NCBI RefSeq assembly: GCF_017562075.2
Contig: NW_024427592.1
Location: 62,001 to 126,000, forward strand
DNA: 64,000 bases
Source of the DNA: Anopheles merus
Lineage: Eukaryota; Arthropoda; Insecta; Diptera; Culicidae
Direction of reading: 5' to 3'
Made by a program: the position numbers and the translations under genes. This document shows, piece by piece, positions 32,998 to 45,137 of this stretch. A model generated the notes under the pieces. The model saw only the letters and a list, made by a program, of their open reading frames with translations, ran no database searches and was not told the DNA's origin. The first letter of the stretch is position 1. Each line of letters starts with the position of its first letter.

Positions 32998-35900
32998 ATT
33001 ACTTGCCTTACATTATATCAAATATTCAAACTTATCCCACAAACATTTTGATCGATACTGGAGCAAATAAAAATATAATACGGCCGGGCATTCTCCCACA
33101 AACAACAAAGGTAAAGGAAACCAAAATAAAAAACACCGCTGGATGTAAGCACGTTACGGAGAAAGGACGTATTAATTTATTCGGCGATAATTTTCCAAAT
33201 CAAACCTATTATGAGTTAAAATTTCATAATTTTTTCGACGCACTCATTGGTTCAGAACTAATGGCTAAAAACCAAGCAATAATAAATTTCAAAGAAGAGA
33301 CATTTGAAATAGGAAACATGAAATTCAAATATGAAAAATATTTTCCCGATAAACAATTATATTCGCATAACTTAGAAATGGAAACATCCGTTAATGGCGA
33401 TTGGTTCGTACCAACGTTTCAAAAACTTTGTAAAGGAGTTGTTATTGAGCCAGGTTTATATAGAGCTAATAACAATAAAACGACAGCAAAAATTTTAAGC
33501 ACAGAAAAAACAATACCTGATGTCAAAGGAAAATTAAACATAATAGTAAATAATTTTGAAACGATTTCCCCAATCCCATTACATCCAGAGCGTAGCGTTA
33601 CAAATGAAGTGCTTAGCGAAATAATCCGCACAGATCATTTGTCAATACTAGAGAGGGATGAATTATTCAAAACAATACTTGCAAATAAAACAGTTTTACT
33701 TAGGGCTGGAGAGAAACTTACATCTACATCTTTAATAAAACATAAAATCTTAACAACAGACGAAAACCCTGTTTACACAAAATCATATAGGTATCCACAC
33801 GTTTTTAAAACAGATGTGGAAGAGCAAATCAAGGAATTGTTCGATAACGGAATCATACAACATTCAATTAGCCCTTACTCATCGCCAGTTTGGGTCGTTC
33901 CAAAAAAGATAGACGCATCAGGAAAACGTAAAGTGCGCGTTGTTATTGACTATCGTAAGATCAATGACAAAACCATTAACGATAAATTTCCCATCCCACA
34001 AATAGAAGAAATATTAGATAATCTTGGCAAATCAGCATATTTTACCACCTTAGATTTGAAATCAGGTTTTCATCAAATCGAAATGGACCCTGACCATCAA
34101 AAAAAGACAGCGTTTTCAACAGCTTTAGGGCATTTTGAATTTACGAGAATGCCATTTGGCTTGAAAAATGCCCCAGCGACATTCCAACGTGCGATGAATA
34201 ATGTTTTATCAAACTATATTGGATCAATTTGCTATGTGTATCTTGATGATATAATCATAATTGGCAAAAATCTTCAAGATCACCTCAACAATGTTTCAAA
34301 AATCCTTAAGAGGTTAAGTGATTTCAATCTTAAAATACAATTAGACAAATGTGAATTTCTTCGCAGAGAAACGGAATTTCTTGGACACATTATTGCCCCT
34401 GACGGAATCAAACCTGACCCAGAAAAAATAAGAAAAATTCAAGAATGGAAACTTCCATCCAATCAAAAAGAAATAAAACAATTCTTAGGACTCGTAGGGT
34501 ATTATAGACGTTTTATTAAAGATTACTCAAAATTAACAAAACCTCTCACTAAATTGTTACAGAAGGATGAAAAAGTAAACTTTAATGATCACGAATATCA
34601 GGAAGCCTTTAAACATTTAAAAAATATAATAGTTTCAGATCAAATCTTATCTTATCCTGACTTTGAACTTCCTTTTATATTAACAACTGACGCCAGCAAT
34701 TATGCCCTCGGTGCCGTTTTATCACAAGTAATAGATAAAACAGAAAAACCCATAGCTTTCGCAAGCCGTACTCTAAACAAAACAGAGTCAAATTACTCCA
34801 CAACAGAAAAAGAGGCACTAGCCATCATATGGGCAGTAACCAAGTTTAAGCCGTACCTGTATGGTAACAAATTCACTTTGGTTACCGATCATAAACCCCT
34901 TATTTACATTAAAAACTCAAATAAGAACGCTAAATTGATACGTTGGCGATTAGACTTAGAAAATTACGACTACGACGTAATCTATAAGACAGGAAAGACA
35001 AATGTTGTGGCAGACGCACTTAGTAGAAAAGTCGAAGTTAACAACAATCAACTAGAAAATGTTGTTTCTGTTGATCAAGTATCTGTGGAAAACAATAACA
35101 GTTCATCTTCTTCCGAAACAGCACATTCAGCAAACACATCCGATGACTATTATATGCATTTTACAGAAAGAGCTATTAATAGTTACAGAAATCAAATCAT
35201 TTTTAAAGTAACGGACTCCGACTCCGTTATCACGGAACAAATTTTTCCAAACTATAAGCGAACAACTATTTGCTCCACTTCGTTTGATAATAGAAAAGTT
35301 ACAACATTTTTGAAAGATCATTCGAATGGAAAGCAAAATGCTGTGTTAGCTCCGGAATGCTTACTTAATTTAATTCAAGAAGTTTACAGAGAATGCTTCT
35401 GCAACACAAACTGCCATTTCATTATTACGCAAAATATGGTTGAAGACGTTACTTCCGAAACAATGCAAGACATTATCATAAGAAAAGAACATGATAGAGC
35501 CCATAGAGGCATAACCGAAGTTGAAAGTCAGATTAAACGATCTTACTTTTTCCCAAACATGATCAAACGAATCAGGCAATTAATTAATTCATGTACAATT
35601 TGTACTCAACACAAATACGAACGAAAACCATATAATATAAAAATTTCACCAAGGCCAATAGAAAATGGTCCTTTTTACAGAGTCCATATGGATATTTTCG
35701 GCATGGATAGACTATACTACCTTTCTTTAATTTGTGCATTTTCGAAGCACCTTCAACTTATAGAAATTAAATCTAGAAACATGACAGATATACGGAATGC
35801 CCTTTCACAGTATTTCAGAACATTTAGACCACCAAGAAAAATCATTTGCGACCATGAAGCAGCTTTTACTAGCATTCAGTTCCAAGACTTTTTAGCTAAT

Positions 35901-36401
35901 TTCGGAACCGTAATAGAATTCGCTTCCTCATCAGAGTCAAATGGCCAAATAGAAAAAACTCATAGTACTATCATTGAAATTTATAATACCAACAAACACA
36001 AATTCATCAATAATTCATCTCCTGAAATAGTGCAAATAGCAAATGCAATGTACAACGATACTGTTCATTCAGTCACCACTTATACCCCTAATGAAATTAT
36101 TTTTAATCCAGGTTATACGATGAACCCACCAGAAATAGCCGATAACGCCGACAAAATTTTCAAAAACGTAAAAAAGAACCTTCAGCTAGCTGCAAATAGA
36201 ATGAAAAAAAATAACGAAAAAAAAGAAATTGCACCTGATGTAAATGAAGGACATGATGTTTATGTAAAGAAAAACACTAGAAAAAAGCTAGATCCACGCT
36301 TTTCAAAATCAAAATGTTTGGTAAATAATGAAAAAACCATTCAAATTGGACCAAGAAATGTCAAACGCAATAAAAATAAAATAAAACGCATAAGAACATA
36401 A
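32964..36401 (+). CDS. Errantivirus pol: protease, RT, RNase H, integrase
   Basis: Uninterrupted frame of about 1145 codons, without a conventional start in the overlap, so expressed by -1 frameshift from gag. Retropepsin with LIDTGAN near residue 31; reverse transcriptase with YLDDII near 426 and the FTTLDLKSGFHQ and MPFGLKNAP blocks; RNase H with TTDASNYALG near 573 and DHKPL later. The integrase has an H-x-H...C-x2-C finger (HDRAH to CTICTQH, near 842-880) and the D,D35,E core (MDIFG near 908, CDHEAAF near 962, NGQIEKTH near 995). All catalytic residues expected for the family are visible. The C-terminus is Lys/Arg-rich. Confidence 0.95.
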   Translation: MLNSSRKQKHVNYLPYIISNIQTYPTNILIDTGANKNIIRPGILPQTTKVKETKIKNTAGCKHVTEKGRINLFGDNFPNQTYYELKFHNFFDALIGSELMAKNQAIINFKEETFEIGNMKFKYEKYFPDKQLYSHNLEMETSVNGDWFVPTFQKLCKGVVIEPGLYRANNNKTTAKILSTEKTIPDVKGKLNIIVNNFETISPIPLHPERSVTNEVLSEIIRTDHLSILERDELFKTILANKTVLLRAGEKLTSTSLIKHKILTTDENPVYTKSYRYPHVFKTDVEEQIKELFDNGIIQHSISPYSSPVWVVPKKIDASGKRKVRVVIDYRKINDKTINDKFPIPQIEEILDNLGKSAYFTTLDLKSGFHQIEMDPDHQKKTAFSTALGHFEFTRMPFGLKNAPATFQRAMNNVLSNYIGSICYVYLDDIIIIGKNLQDHLNNVSKILKRLSDFNLKIQLDKCEFLRRETEFLGHIIAPDGIKPDPEKIRKIQEWKLPSNQKEIKQFLGLVGYYRRFIKDYSKLTKPLTKLLQKDEKVNFNDHEYQEAFKHLKNIIVSDQILSYPDFELPFILTTDASNYALGAVLSQVIDKTEKPIAFASRTLNKTESNYSTTEKEALAIIWAVTKFKPYLYGNKFTLVTDHKPLIYIKNSNKNAKLIRWRLDLENYDYDVIYKTGKTNVVADALSRKVEVNNNQLENVVSVDQVSVENNNSSSSSETAHSANTSDDYYMHFTERAINSYRNQIIFKVTDSDSVITEQIFPNYKRTTICSTSFDNRKVTTFLKDHSNGKQNAVLAPECLLNLIQEVYRECFCNTNCHFIITQNMVEDVTSETMQDIIIRKEHDRAHRGITEVESQIKRSYFFPNMIKRIRQLINSCTICTQHKYERKPYNIKISPRPIENGPFYRVHMDIFGMDRLYYLSLICAFSKHLQLIEIKSRNMTDIRNALSQYFRTFRPPRKIICDHEAAFTSIQFQDFLANFGTVIEFASSSESNGQIEKTHSTIIEIYNTNKHKFINNSSPEIVQIANAMYNDTVHSVTTYTPNEIIFNPGYTMNPPEIADNADKIFKNVKKNLQLAANRMKKNNEKKEIAPDVNEGHDVYVKKNTRKKLDPRFSKSKCLVNNEKTIQIGPRNVKRNKNKIKRIRT

Positions 36402-36666
36402 TTGTACATGAAACTAATATTTTTTATATATTTACAGGATTTGACGTCTCAAAAACAAAAAAAAAAGAACAGACGACTGGCTGAGCACAATTTTTTATTT
36501 TTTTCATTCTCTTTTTAGCAAAAAAAAACTAAAGAAGAAGAAAACAAAAGGATCGCAGTGGAACGACTCATTGTCGCTCATTTAAATTTAAAGCATTTAA
36601 ATTAGGAAAAGAATCGAGAAATCGAGGGAATCACAGGAAATAGCAAATTAAACTATTAATTGAAAA

Positions 36667-38232
36667 ATGAATAATTTTGAATTTAAATTTTTTTCTGCTG
36701 CACGACAAGACGTCGTCAGAATAGTTATGTTGATGGTCATTCTAATGATAGCTCATATTAAAGCCCAAGAATTAAAAATAACTAGTTTGATTGATCAACC
36801 AATTTTAATTCTAGAGAAACATAATTGCAAAATTCAAATCGGTAATATCAATATAATACATGAGGTAAACATAACAGAAATTGAAAATACAATGCACCTA
36901 TTAACTCAAGTAGCTTTTCGCCCAACCAATAGTCCTCTATCAATAATTGCGAAGCATAAGGTTAGAAACTTATGTTCTAATTTTAATCTCATAAGACCAA
37001 GGAAGCGTTTGATAAGAAGCGTAGAAGCTATAGGCTCGGTTTGGAAATGGATTGGAGGAAGCCCGGATGCACATGACCTGCAAATCATCAACAGTACAAT
37101 GAACGATTTGATAGAGAGTAATAATCAGCAATTCCTAGTAAATGAAAATCTTGGAATGAAAATTAAAAACCTCACCAACGAAATGAAGCAGATGATTGAA
37201 AATAGAAACGACATTCTTCTTAATGAATTAGACATGCTGACGGCAATTATCAATATAGATACAATTAACAAGATATTAGAAGATATACAAGAAGCGATAT
37301 CGTTATCCAAAATGTCTATTACAAGCAGCAAACTTCTATCACCACGGGAAATTGCTATTATACAACAGCTATTAGAAGACCAAGGAGTTAAAAGCGATAT
37401 TCCTGACGAGATCATTTCTTATGTCACACCTAAAATAGCAGTCAACAACAACAAACTGCTCTACATACTTAAAGTGCCAGAGTTGCAAAAAGAGGAGTCA
37501 AAAGTAATAGAAATACTAGCACTGAATCACAATAACTCGTTAATCAAAGACTATCCAAGGCAACTCGTGAAACAGAAAAAGAAACTATATACAACAAAGA
37601 ATCCAGAGAAATACGTACAAAAGTATTCTGATATCATGGATTTTTTTGATAACTGCATCGCTCCATTAGTAATGGGGAAAGAGAGCCATTGTATAGTAGT
37701 TCCGGAAAACGAAACAACAGCTAAAATGATAGGTGATAATCAACTTCTTATTGAAAACGCAAAACATCATTTGGTAACATCCGATTGTGGACCGAACGAT
37801 CGACATTTGAATGGAAACTTCTTATTAACTTTTTCTAACTGCACCATACAATTCAGAAACAAAAGCTTCACATCAGAAGAAATCCATGTCAAGAGTCCAG
37901 CTGTATATGGGACAGTATTCAACATCGCAATTCATCGAAAAGTTGTCGAAACTCCTTTAGCCTCCTTGGATGATAGAACATTGACGAATCGCAAACACAT
38001 CGAACACATCTACTTGCAACAATATAAAAATATTACTTGGAATTGGAGCTTATTAACTGGACTGGGACTGTCCACTACAGTATCTATTGCCATTATCATA
38101 TTTGTCTATTTTTACTTTAGTCGTTTCATCTCAGCCATATCAAATCAGATAGAAAAGAGGAAATCCCGCTCACAGAAGTCGTCACGAAACCATCGTAGAG
38201 AAAATAATCTCGAAGACAGTTTAAACGCATGA
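36667..38232 (+). CDS. Errantivirus env-like glycoprotein
   Basis: Open frame of 521 codons. It has a hydrophobic signal-like segment (about residues 17-33), several N-x-S/T sites, a basic furin-type cleavage site (RPRKR near residues 110-114) followed by a likely fusion-peptide region, a heptad-like stretch (about 150-200), and a transmembrane segment near 462-485 with a short basic tail. The layout matches the baculovirus F-type Env of insect errantiviruses. In this group env is made from a spliced mRNA; a splice site was not defined here. The stop lies about 28 nt before the 3-prime LTR. The frame is intact. Confidence 0.9.
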   Translation: MNNFEFKFFSAARQDVVRIVMLMVILMIAHIKAQELKITSLIDQPILILEKHNCKIQIGNINIIHEVNITEIENTMHLLTQVAFRPTNSPLSIIAKHKVRNLCSNFNLIRPRKRLIRSVEAIGSVWKWIGGSPDAHDLQIINSTMNDLIESNNQQFLVNENLGMKIKNLTNEMKQMIENRNDILLNELDMLTAIINIDTINKILEDIQEAISLSKMSITSSKLLSPREIAIIQQLLEDQGVKSDIPDEIISYVTPKIAVNNNKLLYILKVPELQKEESKVIEILALNHNNSLIKDYPRQLVKQKKKLYTTKNPEKYVQKYSDIMDFFDNCIAPLVMGKESHCIVVPENETTAKMIGDNQLLIENAKHHLVTSDCGPNDRHLNGNFLLTFSNCTIQFRNKSFTSEEIHVKSPAVYGTVFNIAIHRKVVETPLASLDDRTLTNRKHIEHIYLQQYKNITWNWSLLTGLGLSTTVSIAIIIFVYFYFSRFISAISNQIEKRKSRSQKSSRNHRRENNLEDSLNA

Positions 38233-38259
38233 GGACACGCTTTTTTTACCCCCTGGAGG

Positions 38260-38562
38260 AGTTATGTGGCATTGGACACCAGCACGTGGCACGACACAAT
38301 GCTTTACCATATTGCAGCGCGGCACATTCCATCTCTTCTAGTTCCCACGGGCGCGCATCATCGGACACCAGCCGGGCCGGCAACGCAGACAGCACGGTCG
38401 CGCGGCATCGGACACCAGCCGGACGCAGACAGCTCCCACAAACATACACCGCCAACCGAGGTAGAATTAATGTGAGAGTTTAGTTTTAGTTTAGAACTCA
38501 TCGGAGTAACATTTAATCTTTTTTGAATAAAAAGCCGAATAATAAATGTACACCGCATAATT
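38260..38562 (+). repeat. Errantivirus 3-prime LTR
   Basis: Starts AGTTATGTGGC after a short purine run (CTGGAGG) that can serve as the polypurine tract, and ends GCATAATT followed by the ATAT duplication. Same 303-bp length as the 5-prime LTR and no visible difference. Confidence 0.95.
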
Positions 38563-39266
<704 letters not shown>

Positions 39267-39547
39267 TGTTGTGAGCTAACCTGGCCCGGACGCATTCACG
39301 ACGGTAACTCACGGATGACAGCAAAGCATCATCCGTCAATGTATGCGTGTGATCGATCCGGGGGGTCATCGGTTGCGCGGTCACGGACGTTGACCGCCAA
39401 ACACCAGCGCGCACTGAAGAACTAGCGGTCAGCAAGGAAGCGTGCTCGAAGCCAACACCAATTGTAACCGAGTGAAGTTGAATACATACGTTAGTAAATT
39501 TATTAGTAACGCGTGAGTTTTATTCGACCACCTCTGCGATCGAAAGA
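39267..39547 (+). repeat. Mag-like gypsy 5-prime LTR
   Basis: Starts TGTTGTGAGC and ends near GATCGAAAGA, directly before GGCGACGAG. Two differences from the 3-prime LTR were noted (for example GACGG versus GGCGG near 39300). Confidence 0.85.
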
Positions 39548-39668
39548 GGCGACGAGTAAAAAAAAGCGACGTAAAAAAAAAACGCGATTTTTTTTTCATT
39601 GCATTTCGACTGTGAGTGAAGCTTGTGCTGTTCGAAAAATTACGCGCCCGCGAGCAAAACGCAGAAGG

Positions 39669-39934
39669 ATGAGCACCAGCGAAAACGGTGCATCGGATTT
39701 CCCCATGGAAGGAGAGCAGCGAAGATCATCCTTGCTGCGTTCGACTGGTTTTGCTACGGGACAGCAAATTTTTCCACCCGCGAACGAGAATGTTGTGCCA
39801 ACGGTGAATCTGCCATCGCAGAATGCAGCGGGGCAGCCATCGCTACAGCATTTTGCTGCGTCATCATCAGTGCCGGCGCAGTCACCCGATTCTGCGATGC
39901 TGATGCAGATGATGCAGTTAATGCAACAGCAGAT

Positions 39935-39967
<33 letters not shown>

Positions 39968-42900
39968 GCAGCAACAGCAGCAACTAATCACGCAAGTATT
40001 GCAGCAGTCACAAGTTACAAACCAGCAAAGCCAGACCTTCCCGACGCAGGTCATTGCCCCCAGTAATCCGGAGTTGATTATTGATGCGTTGTCGGGTAGC
40101 ATCACCGAGTTCCGGTACGAGGCGGAATCCGAAATAACTTTCGATACGTGGTTCGCGCACTACGAGGACCTGTTCGCACAGGATGCCTCCCGCCTCGACG
40201 ATGCAGCAAAGGTGCGCTTACTGGTGCGCAAGTTAGGCCCTGCGGAGCACGCACGCTACGCTAGTTTCATCCTGCCCAGCGTTCCTCGGGAGATACCGTT
40301 CGATGAAACGGGGAAAAAGCTGAAGGCCCTTTTTGGGAGAGCTGAAACGCTTGTGAGTAAGCGCTACAAGTGTTTGCAGCCAACGAAATCTCGTACGGAG
40401 GATTTTGTGTCGTTTGTTTGCCGTGTGAACCGCTCCTGCGTCAACTTTCAGCTGTCCGCAATGAGCGAGGAGCAGTTCAAATGCCTGATATTAGTGTGCG
40501 GCTTAAAGGATGATGCTGATGCGGACGTGCGCACGAGACTTCTCTCTCGTATCGAGGAGAGAACCGACGTCACGCTAGAGCAGCTCTCCGCTGAGTGTGA
40601 GCGAATCTCCAGCTTGAAGGTGGATAGCGCCATGATCGCTACTCAGGCGGAGGAGCAAATCCTAGCACTAAGAGGTAGAAGCAATGCACAACAGCAGGCG
40701 AGCAAGTGGAAACAAAGAAAGCAGTACCAGCATACGAGGAACAGTGATAATGTAAACAAACCACCTGGGCCGTGTTGGTTATGTGGAGACGCTCATTGGG
40801 CAAGTGAGTGCTCATATGCTCTGCACAAGTGTCGCGATTGTAACGTAACCGGTCACCGAGAAGGTTTTTGCAACCAGCAGAAAAGAGGCAACAAAAAGGG
40901 GAAGTACAAGAAAAAAAAACGCACGTCGGTGGACATGCGTACGGTGACGGTCAATGTTTGTAATGTCCAGCAAGCTAGAAAATTTGTTAACATTTTCATC
41001 AACAGTAACAGGGTCCGCCTGCAGCTTGACACTGGATCGGATATTACAGTAATCGGACGAGAAACGTGGCAGCAGCTGGGTAAGCCAACACTGAAGCCGG
41101 TAACAGTCCACGCAAAAACAGCATCTGGGTCCCGCCTTGAATTGGATGGTGAATTCGAGGCACAGATAACGATCGGTGACAGAACGCGGTCTGCTGTTAT
41201 ACGCGTTATGGACTCGGCCTTGCATCTTTTGGGGGCCGATATGATAGCAACGTTCGAGCTCGGTGCCGTCCCCATGGACCAGTTTTGCAACAAGGTGGAA
41301 GCAGAGGGAGTGAAATGGGAGAGCCGATTCCCTGCATTGTTTAAAGGCAACGGATTGTGCACCAAGGCGAATGTACAGATTCAGCTCAAGCCAAATCACC
41401 GTTCTGTGTTTTGTCCCAAGCGCCCGGTAGCGTACGCGATGCGAGCAACGGTGGACAAGGAGCTCGATCGCTTAGAGGATCTAGGGGTGATTACTCCGGT
41501 GGATTATTCGGACTGGGCGGCCCCAATTGTGGTGGTGAGGAAGCAGAACGGCAGCGTGCGGATTTGTGGAGATTATTCAACTGGGTTGAATGCAGCTCTT
41601 CAATCGTACGAATATCCACTCCCACTCCCAGAGGATATTTTTGCAAAACTGGCACAATGCAAGTATTTTTCAAAAATCGATCTAACGGATGCATTCTTGC
41701 AGGTACAAATTAAAGAGGAATATCGTCCACTCCTGACGATTAACACGTATCGCGGATTGTACCATTACAACCGTCTACCGCCTGGCATTAAAATTGCTCC
41801 AGCCGCGTTCCAGCAACTCATCGATGCAATGCTCTCCGGCCTAAAATGTACATCTGGGTACATGGATGATGTAGTTGTTGGTGGCAAAACAGAACGCGAG
41901 CACGATGAGAATTTGCTCAACCTTTTCCGGCGCATAAAGGAGTACGGATTTACAATCCGAGCGGAAAAGTGTTCGTTTAAAATGCCAAGGATAGAGTACC
42001 TGGGTTTTGTTATCGACAGACAGGGTCTCAGACCAAACCCAGCGAAAATAGATGCGATCCTGAAGATGCCAGCACCGACGAACGTTAGTGAGGTTCGGTC
42101 CTTTCTGGGTGCTGTGAATTATTACGGCAAATTTGTACCAAAGATGCGAGAATTGCGATACCCGCTGGATGCATTGCTCAAAAACGACACCAAATTTGTT
42201 TGGACACGGGAAAGCGCAAATGCTTTTAACAGGTTCAAAGACCTGTTAGCATCCGACTTGCTGCTGACGCACTACGACCCGAATGCAGAGATAGTGGTCT
42301 CTGCCGATGCATCGTCGGTTGGACTAGGCGCGACCATAAGCCACAGGTACGCGGATGGCTCGCTGAAGGTTGTCCAGCACGCATCGAGAGCCCTTACGAA
42401 GGCTGAAGCAAATTATAGCCAAATTGACCGCGAAGGTTTGGCGATTATATTTGCTGTGAAAAAGTTTCATAAGATGCTGTTTGGGCGCCATTTCCGACTG
42501 CAAACCGATCATCGACCCTTGTTGCGGATTTTCGGGTCACATAAGGGTATACCAGTGTACACGGCAAATAGGTTGCAGCGGTTTGCATTGCAGTTGCTGA
42601 TGTACGATTTTACCATCGAGTACGTGCAAACCGATAAGTTTGGCAATGCGGACGTGCTCTCAAGGTTGATACACGAGCACGCAAAACCGGATCCGGAATA
42701 CGTAATCGCAAGCGCTGAGTTGGAAAATGATGTAAGTTCCATAGCGTCATACTGTATTAATATATTTCCACTCAATTTTAGAGACGTTGCGAAGGCCACG
42801 GAGTCCGACCCTGTCCTGAAGAAGGTTTACGGATACATCATGGAAGGGTGGCCCCAAAATGTCGCGTATGCTGCAGAGCTGGCTTGCTTTTACCACAGAA

Positions 42901-43552
42901 GCGAAGCCCTAACCACGGTGCGTGGTTGCATTTTGTTTGGGGAAAGAGTGGTGATCCCTAGCAAGCTGCAGCAGCGTTGCTTGAAGCAACTACATAAAGG
43001 GCACCCCGGTATCCAGCGAATGAAGTCGAAGGCCCGGAGTTACGTGTACTGGCCATCCGTTGATAAGGACATAATGGAGCACGTAAAGGGATGCCACGCT
43101 TGTGCGATAGCGGCGAAGACTTCACCTCGCGAGAAACCTGTTCCCTGGCCAGCGACACAGAAACCTTGGGAACGTATTCACATCGATTTCGCTGGGCCAA
43201 TCGATGGTGACTATTTTCTGATCGTGGTAGACGCGTTTACCAAGTGGCCAGAGGTGATACGAACGCGAAGTACCACATCAGCAGCAACGATCGCGATACT
43301 GAGGTCAATCTTTGCGAGATTTGGATACCCGGAAACGATGGTGAGCGACAACGGGCCACAATTTGTAAGCGCTGAGTTTTCGGAGTATTGCAGTAGTCGC
43401 GGTGTACAACACGTCACAACTGCGCCATTCCATCCGCAATCGAATGGGCAGGCGGAGCGCTTTGTTGACACCTTCAAGCGGTCGATGAGGAAGATCCAGA
43501 AAGGGGGAACAACGCAGGACGAAGCGCTTGACGTTTTTCTGGCGAGCTACCG
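39669..43552 (+). pseudogene. Gypsy gag-pol polyprotein, interrupted in integrase
   Basis: Single frame from ATG 39669. Gag part: a Gln-rich run (about residues 85-105), a capsid-like region (FDTWFAHYEDLF onward) and two zinc knuckles (CWLCGDAHWASEC and CRDCNVTGHREGFC, near 368-395). Pol part: protease QLDTGSD near 453, RT with DLTDAFLQ and YMDDVVVGG near 731, RNase H SADASSVGLGA near 877, integrase finger (HKGHPG to CHACA near 1109), and the core with DFAGP near 1172, SDNGPQF near 1226 and PQSNGQAE near 1255. The frame then runs into the CCC element at 43553; the remaining integrase tail resumes at 44588. Lack of a gag-pol frameshift and the domain order fit Mag-type elements. Confidence 0.92.
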
Positions 43553-44587
43553 CCCTACTAGCAATGAGAATGAAAAAGTGTGCGACTTTCAGGCGAGGGG
43601 CATGTAGAAGCATGGGGAGACGGTTGGAAATACGCGGAATTACGCGGTGGCGCGAGCGTGTTTTGGTTTCTACACAGTTTTTGCACTCACACAATTACAC
43701 ATGTGTGAATGTGTGCGTTCACTTTCAGCCTACGCGCTCAGTTTGGGTTTCTCGCAGCGGCATGCGGCTATCGGTGTCTCGCTCGCACTAGTGCAGCGAG
43801 TGTTCCTCTGTGCGCTCCTTTTCTTGCCACCACACGAAATCGTCAGTTCAGCTCAAGCGTTCGCCGTGAAAGGCCGCGCGCGTGTTAGCCTAAGTCCCGG
43901 GCGATCGAAGATTCGCTAAGTGTTGAAGTGTTGTGCACATTGAAATGAAGCTGCGCTTTTCTTTCACCATTTATCTTAAATGTGTGATTTGCGCTACTTT
44001 ATTTCAATATTCGTTTACTGCATTGAACAGCAACAACGGTATTCATGCAGTTAGACGGCTATTTTGAATAAGACGACTTTTTAAATATAAATAATGTGTG
44101 TGATTTTGTGGCAAGATTGTGTGAAGCTATGTGCGAAAATGCCCCTTTATTTGCAATAAAAGTAATAAAATATAAACCAAGTTTAATGTGTTCAAGTTTT
44201 TGTTTTGATTCGGGTGCACCAAATCCGAATGAAGGGAAGCGCACAGCGTGCTACGAAAGAAACAAGTGGGAGGGGGTGTCAGTCCAGCGCAGCGCAATTC
44301 GCTGGAATCAAGTGGGAGGGGGTACCAGCTCAGCGCAGCGCAAGCCGAAAGAAACGGGGAGGAAGGGGTATGATAAAACAGCGCGAGCGAGCGTTCTTTA
44401 CAGCGAGAGCGCCTCGTGTATTTTAAAGGCAAGCAAGAGAGCGCATTCTCTCCGTGGTAGCGCTCCATCCGCCATTTTTAATTTCGAGCCCAAAACAACG
44501 GACTTCGGATCCGATCTTGGGCCGGGCCCCCACCGCTTGTTTCTGCCTACCCCTCGCCTGAAAATTTCGTTCTCTTTGTCTGTCGGG
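43553..44587. mobile_element. CCC-TIR transposon, copy 2, inserted in gypsy integrase
   Basis: Ends are CCCTACTAGCAATGAGAAT and, reverse-complemented, CCCGACAGACAAAGAGAAC, followed further in by TCAGGCGAGGGG on both sides (43595-43606; inverse at 44550-44561). CG flanks both ends (43551-43552 and 44588-44589), and removing the element with one CG rejoins the integrase frame. Therefore the boundaries and a 2-bp target duplication are firm. There is no transposase gene in its 1035 bp. A TCAGTT initiator-like site lies near 43851. Confidence 0.9.
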
Positions 44588-45136
44588 CGGTCAACCCCCA
44601 ACGCTATTTTGCCGGACATACAGTCGCCAGCTGAAGCCATGCTAGGCAGAAAAATGCGAACAGCGTTGGAACTGCTGAAACCTCCACCTGCAGCGCAAGC
44701 AGAACCGGCCAACTTGGATAGACGATTTCAGCGCGGTGACCTCGTCTACGCCAAGTTCTATGCGCGGAATTCATGGAAGTGGGTTCCGGCGCAAATCATA
44801 CGAGAGTTGGGCAGCGTTATGTTCGAGGTGCAGACGAACAATCAACGGGTTCACAGGCCCCATGTGAACCAGCTGCGAAAACGTGATTCGGCCGTGGGGG
44901 CTTCCAGCGAGGACGTGGACATAGATCATTTGCCGTTTGATCTGCTGACGGACAGCACGGTAGCGGAATCGAGTTCTGTTCCCTTGACGGACCATCAAAC
45001 TAGCGCGTCACCCACACAACCATCTCCACGCCCAATCCCGTTCGCTACTACAAGACGCCAGCAGCCGATACGGTCGCCACGCCGGTCTTCTAGGCTTAGA
45101 AGACTTCCGCGTAGGCTCGAGGGGTATCGTCTGTAA
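44588..45136 (+). pseudogene. Gypsy integrase C-terminus, right of the CCC element
   Basis: About 180 residues continuing the gag-pol of 39669-43552: SPAEAMLGRKMRT, RFQRGDLVYAKFY, a Ser/Thr/Pro-rich spacer and an Arg-rich end before TAA 45134-45136. Upstream codons in the same open frame belong to the transposon and are not real coding sequence. Confidence 0.9.
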
Positions 45137-45137
45137 T

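Larger units (their letters stand above)
31002..38562 (+). mobile_element. Full-length errantivirus-type LTR retrotransposon (gypsy/17.6 group)
   Basis: A 7.56-kb element with 303-bp LTRs, AGTTATG...AATT, identical by eye. A tRNA-type primer site GGCGCAGCCGGGTAGG follows the 5-prime LTR, and the 4-bp duplication is ATAT (30998-31001 and 38563-38566). It encodes gag, pol and env in that order. AT-rich target choice, 4-bp duplication, primer site and env make this an insect errantivirus of the 17.6/297 type. Identical LTRs suggest a very recent insertion. Gag carries a premature stop, so this copy is probably not self-sufficient. Confidence 0.95.
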
